A stretch of 64,000 bases of DNA. Source: Streptomyces sp. B21-105 (GTDB taxonomy: Bacteria; Actinomycetota; Actinomycetes; Streptomycetales; Streptomycetaceae). Position numbers and translations under genes: made by a program. Below are positions 25,204-33,731 of the stretch, in pieces. The DNA lies in assembly GCF_036898465.1 (NCBI RefSeq), contig NZ_JARUMJ010000001.1, positions 2,790,001 through 2,854,000 of the forward strand, written 5' to 3'. Within the stretch, counting starts at the first letter, position 1, and every line of letters begins with the position of its first letter. The notes beneath the pieces were generated by a model. That model worked only from the letters and a program-made list of their open reading frames with translations, was not told the DNA's origin and did no database searches.

Positions 25204-26580
25204 TCAGCAGGTGGATTTGCCCGCGTGGAGCGCCAGCGCCGTGTTGGCGCCCAGCGTCGCGGTGAACTGCCCGGAGGAGTTCACGGTGACGGTCGTGTTG
25301 CTCTGGATGTCGCAGTAGGAGCCCGCGGACAGCCCGGTCTGGAAGGTCCGGCTCAGCGAGCCGCTCTCGTGGTTGACGACCACGTACCCCTTCGCGCCGC
25401 GGCCGAAGGCGATGGCGTCGCCGCCGTTGTCCCACCAGTTGCCGACCGGCTCGCCGCGCGTGGCGTTGCGGAAGGCCACCATGCGGACGATCTCCGGCCA
25501 GGCGTGCTGGCACTTCCAGCCGTCCTGCCAACAGGCGTTGACGGCACCGCCGCCCGGCGGTCCCGCGTCCGCGTTCGACCACTCGTAGCCGGAGTTCACG
25601 TCCGGCGCCCCGTACGGGTACGCGAGCATGAAGACGTTGGCGAGGGTGTAGTTCGCGCCGTCCTGGTAGCTGAGGGTCGACCCGTTGCGCTCGGTGTCGT
25701 GGTTGTCGACGAAGACGCCGGCGACCGAGCTGTTCAGGTAGCCCCAGCCCTCCCCGTAGTTCTTCAGGTAGGCGAGGTTCTCGTTGCGGAAGACCCGCTT
25801 GAGGTCGTAGGCGTAGCGGAACTCCTGGACGTCCCCGTTGCCGGTGTACTCGACGGGCCGGACGGCCTCTGAGCTGCCGTAAATGACCTCCTGCTTCCAG
25901 TACACGCCCGGGTTCGTCAGCCGCGACTTGATGTTCGCCAGGTCGGCCGTGTCGATGTGCTTGGCCGCGTCGATGCGGAAGCCGTCGACGCCCAGGGCGA
26001 GCAGGTCGTTCAGGTACCCGGCGACGGTCTTGCGGACGTACTCCTCGCCGGTGTCGAGGTCGGCGAGCCCGACGAGTTCGCAGTGCTGGACGTTCCAGCG
26101 GTCGGTGTAGTCGCTGACCCGGGAGGTGCAGTCGTCGAAGTCGTACGAGGAGTACAGGCCGGGGTAGTCGTACTTCGTGTACGACGAGCCGCCGGTCCCG
26201 GTGCCGCCGCCGGCCGCCATGTGGTTGACGACGGCGTCGACGACGACCTTCACACCGGCCGCGTGACAGGTGTTCACCATGTTCCGGAACGCCGTGCGGT
26301 CGCCGAGCCGGCCCGCGATCTTGTAGCTGACGGGCTGGTACGACGTCCACCACTGCGCGCCCTGTATGTGCTCGGCAGGCGGGGAGACCTGCACATAGCC
26401 GTAACCGGCCGGACCGAGGGTGTTCGTGCACTCCTTGGCGACGGAGGCGAAGTTCCACTCGAACAGGACGGCGGTGACGTCCTTGACGCCGGGCGGGGCG
26501 GCGGACACGGCCGTGGGGGCCATGACGACGGCTGCGGCGGCCAGAGCGAGGGCGCCCGAAAGGGGTCTGCTGCTTGCCAT
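25204..26580 (-). CDS. aml: Secreted alpha-amylase
   Basis: A 458-aa extracellular GH13 endo-alpha-1,4-glucanase. The signal peptide is residues 1-28 ([18 protein letters not shown]). The conserved blocks are in order: [23 protein letters not shown] (nucleophile), [12 protein letters not shown] (acid Glu) and [11 protein letters not shown] (transition-state Asp). A C-terminal beta-domain ends CDIQSN ... STC; there is no CBM20 starch-binding domain, so this is the short form. It degrades starch to maltodextrins for MalEFG uptake. The control region upstream carries TGCAAG-type boxes (26608-26636), which suggests MalR repression. Confidence 0.92.
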   Translation of the reverse strand: MASSRPLSGALALAAAAVVMAPTAVSAAPPGVKDVTAVLFEWNFASVAKECTNTLGPAGYGYVQVSPPAEHIQGAQWWTSYQPVSYKIAGRLGDRTAFRNMVNTCHAAGVKVVVDAVVNHMAAGGGTGTGGSSYTKYDYPGLYSSYDFDDCTSRVSDYTDRWNVQHCELVGLADLDTGEEYVRKTVAGYLNDLLALGVDGFRIDAAKHIDTADLANIKSRLTNPGVYWKQEVIYGSSEAVRPVEYTGNGDVQEFRYAYDLKRVFRNENLAYLKNYGEGWGYLNSSVAGVFVDNHDTERNGSTLSYQDGANYTLANVFMLAYPYGAPDVNSGYEWSNADAGPPGGGAVNACWQDGWKCQHAWPEIVRMVAFRNATRGEPVGNWWDNGGDAIAFGRGAKGYVVVNHESGSLSRTFQTGLSAGSYCDIQSNTTVTVNSSGQFTATLGANTALALHAGKSTC

Positions 26581-26607
26581 GTGGGGGTTCCTTCTCCATT
26601 GAAGGTT

Positions 26608-26636
26608 CTTGCTGCAATCTTTCAGAAACCTTGCAG
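26608..26636 (-). promoter_or_regulatory. Candidate MalR-type boxes upstream of the amylase gene
   Basis: On the amylase strand the region reads CTGCAAGG, then TTGCAGCAAG about 15 bases later. The same TGCAAG/TTGCAG words repeat in the malE-malR intergenic region. Streptomyces amylase promoters are known to carry such direct repeats for the LacI-type regulator MalR/Reg1. Confidence 0.55.
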
Positions 26637-26702
26637 TGGCGTGATGTTAATGGTTCGTTGGCTGAAAGAACAGGGAGTCGGAGAAGGCATCGTGAACACG
26701 AA

Positions 26703-26734
26703 AGGTCCGCCGCTCCCCCGAGAGCGGCGGACCT
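26703..26734 (-). terminator. Terminator hairpin after aglA
   Basis: A perfect 13-bp stem (aggtccgccgctc / gagcggcggacct) with a 6-base loop, 19 bp beyond the aglA stop. It ends the malEFG-aglA transcript before the amylase promoter. Confidence 0.75.
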
Positions 26735-26753
26735 CGTAGTGGGGGGTCCGGCG

Positions 26754-28514
26754 TCAGGCCGTCGTGAACCAGACCGTGGTGTCCGCCGGCAGCTTCGCCT
26801 CGCCGCTGTCCGTCTCGGTCACCTCACCGCTCGCGAGCAGCACCCGCCCGTACGCCGGGGTCGCCACCGACTCCCCCGAGGTGTTCGCCACGCACACGAA
26901 CTCCCCGCGACGGAAGGCCAGTACGCCCTCCGGAGCCTTCAGCCACTCCACCGAGTCACCGGCGCCCAGGTCGGGCTGGGCGCGGCGGACCGCGAGGGCG
27001 GTGCGGTACAGCTCCAGCGTGGAGTCCGGCACGCCGTCCTGCGCCTCGACGCTCAACTCGCCCCAGTGCGGCGGCTGGGGCAGCCAGCTGCCGCCGGTGC
27101 CGAAGCCGTACGACGAGCCCTCGCGGGTCCACGGGATCGGGACGCGACAGCCGTCGCGGAAGCCGTCCTGGCCCGCGCCGCGGAAGTACGCAGGGTCCTG
27201 GCGCACCTCGTCGGGCAGGTCGACGACGTCCGGCAGGCCGAGCTCCTCGCCCTGGTAGACGTACGCCGAGCCGGGCAGCGCCAGCATCAGCAGCGTCGCC
27301 GCGCGGGCGCGGCGCAGGCCGAGCGCGCGGTCGCCGGCCGTGCGGATCTGGGTGCCGAGGCCGGGCGGGTTGGCGAAGCGGGTGGCGTGCCGGGTGACGT
27401 CGTGGTTGGACAGCACCCAGGTGGCGGGCGCGCCGACCGGACGCATCGCGTCCAGGGTGCGGTCGACGACCTCGCGCAGCTCCTTCGCGTCCCACGCGGT
27501 GCTCAGGTACTGGAAGTTGAACGCCTGGTGGAGTTCGTCGGGGCGGACGTAGTTCGCGGTGCGCTCGACGGTCGGGGTCCAGGCCTCGGCGACGAAGATG
27601 CGCCCGCCCGTCTCCCGGCCCCGCCCTTCTGCGGATGGCCCTTCGGGCCCCTTCCCTTCTCCCGAGTACTCGTCGAGGATGCGCCGCCACTGGCGGTAGA
27701 TGTCGTGGACGCCGTCCTGGTCGAAGAACGGCATGACATCGTTGCCCAGCAGCTTGAGCTGTTCGTGGGAGCCGAGGTCGGGCAGGCCGGGCGCCTTGAC
27801 CAGGCCGTGGGCGACGTCGATGCGGAAGCCGTCGACGCCCATGTCCAGCCAGAAGCGCAGGATCGAGCGGAACTCGTCGCCGACCGCCGGGTGTTCCCAG
27901 TTGAAGTCGGGCTGCTCGGGGGCGAAGAGGTGCAGGTACCACTCGCCGGCTGTGCCGTCCGGCTCGGTCACCCGCGTCCAGGCGGGGCCGCCGAAGATGG
28001 ACTCCCAGTCGTTGGGCGGGAGTTCGCCGCCCGCGCCCTTGCCGGGGCGGAAGTGGTAGCGGTCGCGCAGCGGCGAGCGGGGGCCGTCCGCCAGTGCGCG
28101 CTTGAACCACTCGTGCTGGTCGGAGGAGTGGTTGGGGACCAGGTCGACGATGATCCGCAGGCCCAGTTCCCGGGCGTCGCGGATGAGCGCGTCGGCGTCG
28201 AGCAGGTTGCCGAACATCGGGTCGACGGCACGGTAGTCGGCGACGTCGTAGCCGGCGTCGGCCTGCGGCGAGGCGTAGAAGGGGCTGAGCCACACGGCGT
28301 CCACACCGAGGTCGCGCAGGTAGGGGAGGCGGGAGCGTACGCCTTCCAGGTCGCCCATGCCGTCGCCGTCGCTGTCGGCGAAGCTGCGCGGGTACACCTG
28401 GTAGATCACCGCGTCCCGCCACCAGTCGCGGCGCTGGGCGACGGTGGCGACGGCCGAGGTGGGGGCGGGGGCCGGGGCTGTGGGGGCCGGGGCTGCGGGG
28501 GGCTGCTGGCTCAT
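26754..28514 (-). CDS. aglA: Cytoplasmic alpha-glucosidase (maltodextrin hydrolysis)
   Basis: A 586-aa GH13 enzyme without a signal peptide. Conserved blocks: DLVPNHSSDQHEWF, DGFRIDVAHGLVK (nucleophile), FVAEAWTP (acid Glu) and WVLSNHDVTRH. WWRDAVIYQVYPRSFADSDG is the typical start of the oligo-1,4/1,6-glucosidase group. It hydrolyses maltose and maltodextrins imported by MalEFG to glucose. The ATG at 28514 (MSQQPPAAP) is chosen for its AAGGA site; an ATG nine codons earlier at 28541 has no good site. An Ala/Pro-rich N-terminus precedes the barrel. It is last in the mal operon, 184 bp after malG, with a hairpin between. Confidence 0.9.
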   Translation of the reverse strand: MSQQPPAAPAPTAPAPAPTSAVATVAQRRDWWRDAVIYQVYPRSFADSDGDGMGDLEGVRSRLPYLRDLGVDAVWLSPFYASPQADAGYDVADYRAVDPMFGNLLDADALIRDARELGLRIIVDLVPNHSSDQHEWFKRALADGPRSPLRDRYHFRPGKGAGGELPPNDWESIFGGPAWTRVTEPDGTAGEWYLHLFAPEQPDFNWEHPAVGDEFRSILRFWLDMGVDGFRIDVAHGLVKAPGLPDLGSHEQLKLLGNDVMPFFDQDGVHDIYRQWRRILDEYSGEGKGPEGPSAEGRGRETGGRIFVAEAWTPTVERTANYVRPDELHQAFNFQYLSTAWDAKELREVVDRTLDAMRPVGAPATWVLSNHDVTRHATRFANPPGLGTQIRTAGDRALGLRRARAATLLMLALPGSAYVYQGEELGLPDVVDLPDEVRQDPAYFRGAGQDGFRDGCRVPIPWTREGSSYGFGTGGSWLPQPPHWGELSVEAQDGVPDSTLELYRTALAVRRAQPDLGAGDSVEWLKAPEGVLAFRRGEFVCVANTSGESVATPAYGRVLLASGEVTETDSGEAKLPADTTVWFTTA

Positions 28515-28572
28515 GGCGTCCTTGGTACGTAACGGAGTCATCGGATCAGGGGTCTGTGGAGGGGGGTGACGA

Positions 28573-28616
28573 GGCGGCCGCGGTCACAGCGGGGTCGGAT
28601 GGTGACCGCGGCCGCC
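28573..28616 (-). terminator. Stem-loop between malG and aglA
   Basis: A perfect 15-bp inverted repeat (ggcggccgcggtcac / gtgaccgcggccgcc) with a 14-base loop. It may stop part of the transcription from malEFG or protect mRNA ends, making aglA expression lower than malG. Confidence 0.65.
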
Positions 28617-28698
28617 CCGGGATTTTCGGGGGCCCGCGTCGGCGGGTCGACGTCACCGCGGTTCGACGGCGCCCTGAAGGCGCCCTCACGGCGGGGCG

Positions 28699-29607
28699 TC
28701 ACCCCTTCGTGCCGCCCGCGGTGAGGCCGGTCACCAGGTTCTTCTGCACGAGGTAGAAGAACGCGGCGGCCGGTATCGCGATCAGCACCGCGGTGGCGGC
28801 CATCAGGTTGCGCTGGGCGTCGTGTTCGCTGACGAAGGACTGCAACCCGACGGCAAGCGTGTACTTGTCGTCGCTCAGCATGAACGTCGAGGCGAACGCG
28901 ACCTCGCTGAACGCGGTGAGGAAGTTGTAGAAGGCGGCTACCGCGAGACCGGGCTTGGCGAGCGGCAGGATCAGCCGGAAGAAGGTGCCGAACGGGGTGA
29001 GCCCGTCCACGCGTCCCGCCTCGTCGATCTCGAAGGGGATGGTGTCGAAGTACCCCTTGAGCAGCCAGGCGCTGTACGGAATGACCGTCGTGCAGTAGAC
29101 GAGGATCAGGCCGAGGTAGTTGTCGATGAGCTGCAGGTCCGAGAGGATCTGGTACATCGGCACCATCAGTACGGCGACCGGGAACATCTGGGTGACCAGC
29201 AGCACCCACATGAACTTCTTGTAGCCGGGGAAGCGCATGCGGGACACGGCGTAGCCGGTGGTGGCGGCGATGAGCACGCCGATGGCGGTCGTGCCGAGCG
29301 TGACGATCAGCGAGCTCTTCAACCAGTTGAAGAACTCGGTGTGTTCGACGACGAACGTGTAGTTCGCGAACGTCATCTTGTCCCAGATGCCGCCCGGGTG
29401 AAGGTAGTCGTCCTTGTCCGGGCCGAGGGACAGATAGACCAGCCAGGCGATCGGGAAGAGCGCGATCAGGCTCGCGACGATCAGGACGCCGTGCGAGGCG
29501 AGGGAGCCGACGAGGCTGTTCTCACCGCGCCGCCGGGCCCGGCGCGGGGCCTTCGCGGGTCGCCGGCCGTCCGCCGCGGCGGAGGTCTCGACTGTGGTGC
29601 TGCTCAT
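28699..29607 (-). CDS. malG: Maltose/maltodextrin ABC transporter permease MalG
   Basis: A 302-aa integral membrane permease of the carbohydrate-uptake (CUT1) family. It has six predicted helices; the first follows a basic N-terminus near residue 30-50. The cytoplasmic EAA loop (EIDEAGRVDGLTPFGTFFRL, then ILPLAKPG) contacts the ATPase. The start is 13 bp after malF, so it is translated from the same mRNA. It pairs with MalF to form the channel. The ATPase is not encoded here; in Streptomyces the shared MsiK protein serves these importers. Confidence 0.93.
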   Translation of the reverse strand: MSSTTVETSAAADGRRPAKAPRRARRRGENSLVGSLASHGVLIVASLIALFPIAWLVYLSLGPDKDDYLHPGGIWDKMTFANYTFVVEHTEFFNWLKSSLIVTLGTTAIGVLIAATTGYAVSRMRFPGYKKFMWVLLVTQMFPVAVLMVPMYQILSDLQLIDNYLGLILVYCTTVIPYSAWLLKGYFDTIPFEIDEAGRVDGLTPFGTFFRLILPLAKPGLAVAAFYNFLTAFSEVAFASTFMLSDDKYTLAVGLQSFVSEHDAQRNLMAATAVLIAIPAAAFFYLVQKNLVTGLTAGGTKG

Positions 29608-29620
29608 GGGAACTCCTGCC

Positions 29621-30625
29621 TCAGATCGCGAGCTGCTGCTCGTTGCGGTTCAGCCAGCGGCGGTAGAACGAGGTGAAGACGATCAGGATGGCCAGCAGCA
29701 GGATGCCGTACGCGGCCGACTGGGCGAAGTCACGCGGCTGCTGCCCGAAGCCGAGGTAGTAGGCCCAGGTGACGAGGATCTGCGCGTCGGGGGCGGTCTT
29801 GCCGAACAGCAGGAAGATCACGGCGAACTGGTTGAACGTCCAGATGACGCCCAGCAGGACGACGGTGGAGCTGACCGATCTCAGTCCCGGCAGGGTGACG
29901 TACCGGAAGCGCTGCCAGGCGCTCGCGCCGTCCATCTCGGCGGCCTCGTAGAGCGAGGCGTCGATCGCCTGCAGGCCGCCGAGCAGCGAGATCATCATGA
30001 ACGGCACACCGCACCAGGTGTTCACCGTGATCGCGGCGAACCGCTGCCAGAAGGTGTCCTCGAGCCACAGCGGCGTCGGCAGGTGCAGGAAGTCGAGCGC
30101 GGAGTTGATGATGCCGCCGTCGGCGAGCATGAACCGCCAGCCGAACACGGTGACGAAGGTGGGCACCGCCCACGGCAGCACCAGGATCAGCCGGTACAGG
30201 GTGCGCCCGCGCAGTTTCTGGTTGAGCAGGAGCGCGAGGCCGAGTCCGATGCCGTAGTGCAGGGCGACACAGGCCGCCGTCCACACGATCGTCCAGAGGA
30301 AGTGCGACCAGAAGCGGTCGTAGGCCGTCGGGCCCCACAGGATGTCGGCGTAGTTGTCGAGGCCGATGAACTTGTAGGTGGCGTCGATGTGGTTGACGCC
30401 GATGGTGCGGGCCGTGTTGAGGCTGTTGGCGTCGGTCAGCGTCAGGTAGAGGCCGTACGCCAGGGGGTACAGCACGAGGACGCCGAGGACGATCGCCACC
30501 GGGGCGATCATCGCGTACGCGTACCAGTGCTTCTGGTAGCCGCGCCTGAGGCGGCCGGCCGGCCCGGGCCCCGGCTCACGGTCACCGCGGCGCTTGCCGG
30601 TCGCGCGGTCGATGGCGACTGTCAT
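29621..30625 (-). CDS. malF: Maltose/maltodextrin ABC transporter permease MalF
   Basis: A 334-aa permease of the CUT1 family. The long basic N-terminus is followed by six helices (first YAMIAPVAIVLGVLVLYPLA, about residues 37-56). The EAA loop reads YEAAEMDGASAWQRFRYVTL followed by PGL. It forms the membrane channel with MalG. It lies between malE and malG; the 132-bp gap to malE holds a stem-loop, which should raise the MalE:MalF ratio as in other binding-protein operons. Confidence 0.93.
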   Translation of the reverse strand: MTVAIDRATGKRRGDREPGPGPAGRLRRGYQKHWYAYAMIAPVAIVLGVLVLYPLAYGLYLTLTDANSLNTARTIGVNHIDATYKFIGLDNYADILWGPTAYDRFWSHFLWTIVWTAACVALHYGIGLGLALLLNQKLRGRTLYRLILVLPWAVPTFVTVFGWRFMLADGGIINSALDFLHLPTPLWLEDTFWQRFAAITVNTWCGVPFMMISLLGGLQAIDASLYEAAEMDGASAWQRFRYVTLPGLRSVSSTVVLLGVIWTFNQFAVIFLLFGKTAPDAQILVTWAYYLGFGQQPRDFAQSAAYGILLLAILIVFTSFYRRWLNRNEQQLAI

Positions 30626-30704
30626 GGTTCGACACCTTCTGGATCTTCACGCTGGATCGTCGACGGGGGGGCTGCGGCCCGGAGCCCGGAGCTCACAGGC
30701 CGGT

Positions 30705-30749
30705 GGCCGCCGGATCTCTCCCCTCCATGATGTGGAAGATCCGGCGGCC
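30705..30749 (-). terminator. Stem-loop between malE and malF
   Basis: A 13-bp perfect stem (ggccgccggatct / agatccggcggcc) with a 19-base loop, just after the malE stop. The likely role is mRNA 3' stabilisation and partial termination, giving excess binding protein. Confidence 0.7.
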
Positions 30750-30757
30750 GCTCGGGC

Positions 30758-32032
30758 TCACTTGCTGAAGTCGGGCACCAGCTTGGCGATGGCGAGCTCA
30801 GCGTTGCCCAGTCCCTTGTCGAGGGTCTCCTTGCCACCCGCGATCTTGGGCAGTTCGGTGTCCAGAGGACCCCACAGCGAGCTGTACTCCGGCAGCGCCG
30901 GGCGCGGCTGGGCGGCGGCCAGCACCGTCTGGTAGCCGGCGATGCCCGGGTCGGCCTTGACGGCGGCGGTGTAGGCGTCGTCGCGGGTGGGCAGCGTGGA
31001 GTTCTTCTGCGCGATGGTCGCCTGGGACGCGGCGGACGTCATGAAGTTGACGAACTTCAGCGCCGCGGCCTGGTGGGCCTTGTCGGAGCCGGCGTAGACC
31101 GAGAGGTTGTGGCCGCCGGTCGGGGCGCCCGCCTTGCCGGTGGAACCGGCCGGGACGGTGGCGATGCCGAGGTTGGCCTTGTCCTTGAAGGCGCTGCCCT
31201 TGTAGAAGTTCGTGATCTCCCAGGGGCCCTGGATGATCGCGGCGACCTTGCCGTTGACGAACGCGTCCTGGATGTGGGCGTAGGCGTCGGCGGTGGTGTC
31301 GGCCTTGTGCAGGCCCTTGCCGTCGAAGAGGCCTAGCCAGGTGCCGTACGCCTTCTTCGCGGCCGCCGAGTTCACGGTGATCTTCTTGGCGTCGGCGTCG
31401 ACGGTGTCGGTGCCCTCGCCGTAGAGGAACGACTGCGCGTAGTAGGCCTGGGTGGAGCCCCAGTAGCCGTCGACGCCGGTCTTGGCCTTGACGGTGGCGG
31501 CGGCCGTCTTCAGCTCGTCCCAGCTCTTGGGGGCCGCGGTGATGCCGGCCTTCGCGAAGAGCTCCTTGTTGTAGACCAACGCGAGCGTGTCCGTGACCAG
31601 CGGGACGCCGTACGTCTTGCCCTCGTACTTGGCCTGCTCGAGCAGGTTGGACTTGAACTTCGACTGGTCCTTGAGGGCGTCCGTGCCGTCCAGCGGCAGG
31701 AAGTAGCCCTTCTTGGCGAAGGCGGGGGTCCAGCCGACCTCGGAGCGCAGGATGTCCGGGGCGCCGGACGCGCCGGCGGCCGTGTCGAACTTGTTCTGCG
31801 CCTGGTCGAAGGGCACGTTGACGTACTTGACCTTGACGTCCTTGTTGGCCGCCTCGAACTGCTTGACCAGGGCCTGGTACGTCGGCGCCTCATTGGTGGC
31901 GTTGGAGGTGTCCCACCAGGTGATGGTGACCGGCCCGGACGAGTCGTCGCTGCCGCTGTCGTCTCCGCCGCAGGCCGTCGCCGCGAGGGCGAGGGACGCC
32001 ACCAGCGCGGTGGCCGCTATGCCACGCCGCAT
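30758..32032 (-). CDS. malE: Maltose/maltodextrin-binding lipoprotein MalE
   Basis: A 424-aa substrate-binding protein. The signal peptide ends in the lipobox LAATAC, so Cys21 is lipidated and tethers the protein outside the membrane. The mature part begins with an Asp/Ser-rich linker, then the CUT1 solute-binding fold (VTITWWDTSNATNE; an EITNFYKGSAF-type ligand region; PTGGHNLSVYAGSDK). The ATG at 32032 has AAGGAG upstream; the frame stays open far beyond, but that part overlaps the control region. First gene of malE-malF-malG-aglA, divergent from malR. Confidence 0.93.
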   Translation of the reverse strand: MRRGIAATALVASLALAATACGGDDSGSDDSSGPVTITWWDTSNATNEAPTYQALVKQFEAANKDVKVKYVNVPFDQAQNKFDTAAGASGAPDILRSEVGWTPAFAKKGYFLPLDGTDALKDQSKFKSNLLEQAKYEGKTYGVPLVTDTLALVYNKELFAKAGITAAPKSWDELKTAAATVKAKTGVDGYWGSTQAYYAQSFLYGEGTDTVDADAKKITVNSAAAKKAYGTWLGLFDGKGLHKADTTADAYAHIQDAFVNGKVAAIIQGPWEITNFYKGSAFKDKANLGIATVPAGSTGKAGAPTGGHNLSVYAGSDKAHQAAALKFVNFMTSAASQATIAQKNSTLPTRDDAYTAAVKADPGIAGYQTVLAAAQPRPALPEYSSLWGPLDTELPKIAGGKETLDKGLGNAELAIAKLVPDFSK

Positions 32033-32146
32033 GAGTTTCTCCTTGAGGGTGAGAGCCCGTATAGCTGCGGGAAGCGGTCCCGTCCGCTGTTCCCGCCGGC
32101 TCCGACGCGCCGTTGCCGCCGTCGAGCGACGTGAACGTAACAGCCC

Positions 32147-32317
32147 TGCAAGCGACACGAAAGGCCTTGCAGCAAAAAAGTGCAAGAACCCTCCGAAGTT
32201 ATCCGCGCGTGACCCTGACGTGACCTCCGCTCGACCGCTGTGAGACCGTTGTTGTCGCGGTTGAACGGCCTCACAGCGGGGCACGCGACCACTGTGCAAG
32301 ACTCTGCAAGCTCTTGC
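32147..32317. promoter_or_regulatory. malE-malR control region with TGCAAG/CTTGCA boxes
   Basis: This divergent intergenic region holds repeated TGCAAG words: 32147, 32181, 32295 and 32305, with inverted copies CTTGCAG at 32166 and CTTGC at 32313. A further TGCAAG at 32399 lies between the two possible malR starts. In Streptomyces, MalR, a LacI-type protein, represses malEFG through such repeated sites, and AT-rich DNA between them (gcaaaaaag) fits a promoter. Confidence 0.65.
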
Positions 32318-32433
32318 CATCACTTTCATGAGGGAGCACGATGACGCAGCAGGCCGGAGCGGGCCGTCCGACAGGTCGCCCGCGGCGCCCGATCGGTGTG
32401 CAAGTCGGCACCCGACCGGTACAGTCCACCCCT

Positions 32434-33468
32434 GTGACCACACGGCTTGCCGACATCGCTGCGCAGGCGGGGGTGAGCGAAGCGACCGTCAGCCGCGTTC
32501 TCAACGGCAAGCCCGGTGTCGCCGCCACCACCCGCCAGTCCGTGCTCGCCGCGCTGGACGTCCTGGGCTACGAGCGCCCGGTCCGGTTGCGCCAGCGCAG
32601 CGCGGGGCTCGTCGGCCTGATCACGCCGGAGCTCGAGAACCCCATATTCCCGGCCCTGGCCCAGGTCATCGGACAGGCGCTGACCCGCCAGGGCTACACC
32701 CCCGTTCTCGCCACCCAGACCCCTGGCGGCTCCACGGAGGACGAGCTGACCGAGATGCTGGTCGACCGCGGCGTCGCCGGCATCATCTACGTCTCCGGAC
32801 TGCACGCGGACACCACGGCCGACATGCAGCGCTACGAGCAGCTGCGCGCGCAGGGCGTGCCCTTCGTCCTGGTCGACGGCTTCTCCCCGAAGGTCCAGGC
32901 CCCGTTCATCTCGCCCGACGACCGGGCGGCGATGACCCTGGCGGTGACCCATCTCGTCTCCCTCGGGCACACCCGGGTGGGGCTGGCCCTCGGCCCCAAG
33001 CGCTTCGTGCCGGTCCAGCGCAAGATCGAGGGGTTCGTGCGCGCCATGCAGGAGCAGCTGGCGCTGAGCCCGGACACCATCGAGACCGAGCTGGTCCAGC
33101 ACTCCCTGTACACCCTGGAGGGTGGCCAGGCAGCGACCAACGCCCTGATCGACCGGGGTTGCACGGCGATCGTCTGCGCCAGCGACATGATGGCGCTGGG
33201 CGCGATACGGGCGGCCAGGCAGCGCGGTCTCGCGGTCCCCCGGGACGTCTCGGTGGTCGGCTTCGACGACTCCCCGCTGATCGCCTTCACCGACCCGCCC
33301 CTGACGACCGTGCGCAAGCCGGTCCCGGCGATGGGCCAGGCCGCCGTCCGCACACTCCTGGAAGAGATCGGCGGGACGCCTGCGCCGCACAGCGAGTTCG
33401 TGTTCATGCCGGAGCTGGTGGTGCGGGGCTCCACCGCCTCGGCACCCGGGGACCGCGCCCGTCTGTAG
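32434..33468 (+). CDS. malR: LacI-type maltose operon repressor MalR
   Basis: A 344-aa LacI/GalR repressor. The helix-turn-helix begins at once (TTRLADIAAQAGVSEATVSR, then VLNGKPGV), followed by the periplasmic-binding-like sensor domain (GLVGLITPELENP; CASDMMALG; SVVGFDDSPL). It represses malEFG and probably the amylase genes; maltodextrins relieve repression and glucose control acts through it. The start at GTG 32434 is preferred because TACAGT lies 8 bp upstream, which fits leaderless mRNA, and the length equals S. coelicolor MalR as I recall. An ATG at 32341 with an AGGGAG site would add 31 Pro/Arg-rich residues. Confidence 0.88.
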   Translation: MTTRLADIAAQAGVSEATVSRVLNGKPGVAATTRQSVLAALDVLGYERPVRLRQRSAGLVGLITPELENPIFPALAQVIGQALTRQGYTPVLATQTPGGSTEDELTEMLVDRGVAGIIYVSGLHADTTADMQRYEQLRAQGVPFVLVDGFSPKVQAPFISPDDRAAMTLAVTHLVSLGHTRVGLALGPKRFVPVQRKIEGFVRAMQEQLALSPDTIETELVQHSLYTLEGGQAATNALIDRGCTAIVCASDMMALGAIRAARQRGLAVPRDVSVVGFDDSPLIAFTDPPLTTVRKPVPAMGQAAVRTLLEEIGGTPAPHSEFVFMPELVVRGSTASAPGDRARL

Positions 33469-33731
33469 CCGGACGCGAGGGGACCGTGCCCGTGCGTAGC
33501 CGCACGGCCGGGGACCGCGATCGCCCGTGGCTGTACGCCACCCGCGACTGCCCCCTAGCTGCACGCCGCCCGCGGACCGCGCGCTTGTCCGCAGGGCGGA
33601 GACGCCGACCCGCGCTCCCGTAGTCCCACGCCGGGAGGAAGCGAGGAGGGCCTGCCGCCGTAAGGGGTGCAAAACGAACCCGACCGCGGGATGATCGGAC
33701 AAAGAGGTCTTTTCTGGCACACTTTGGGTCC

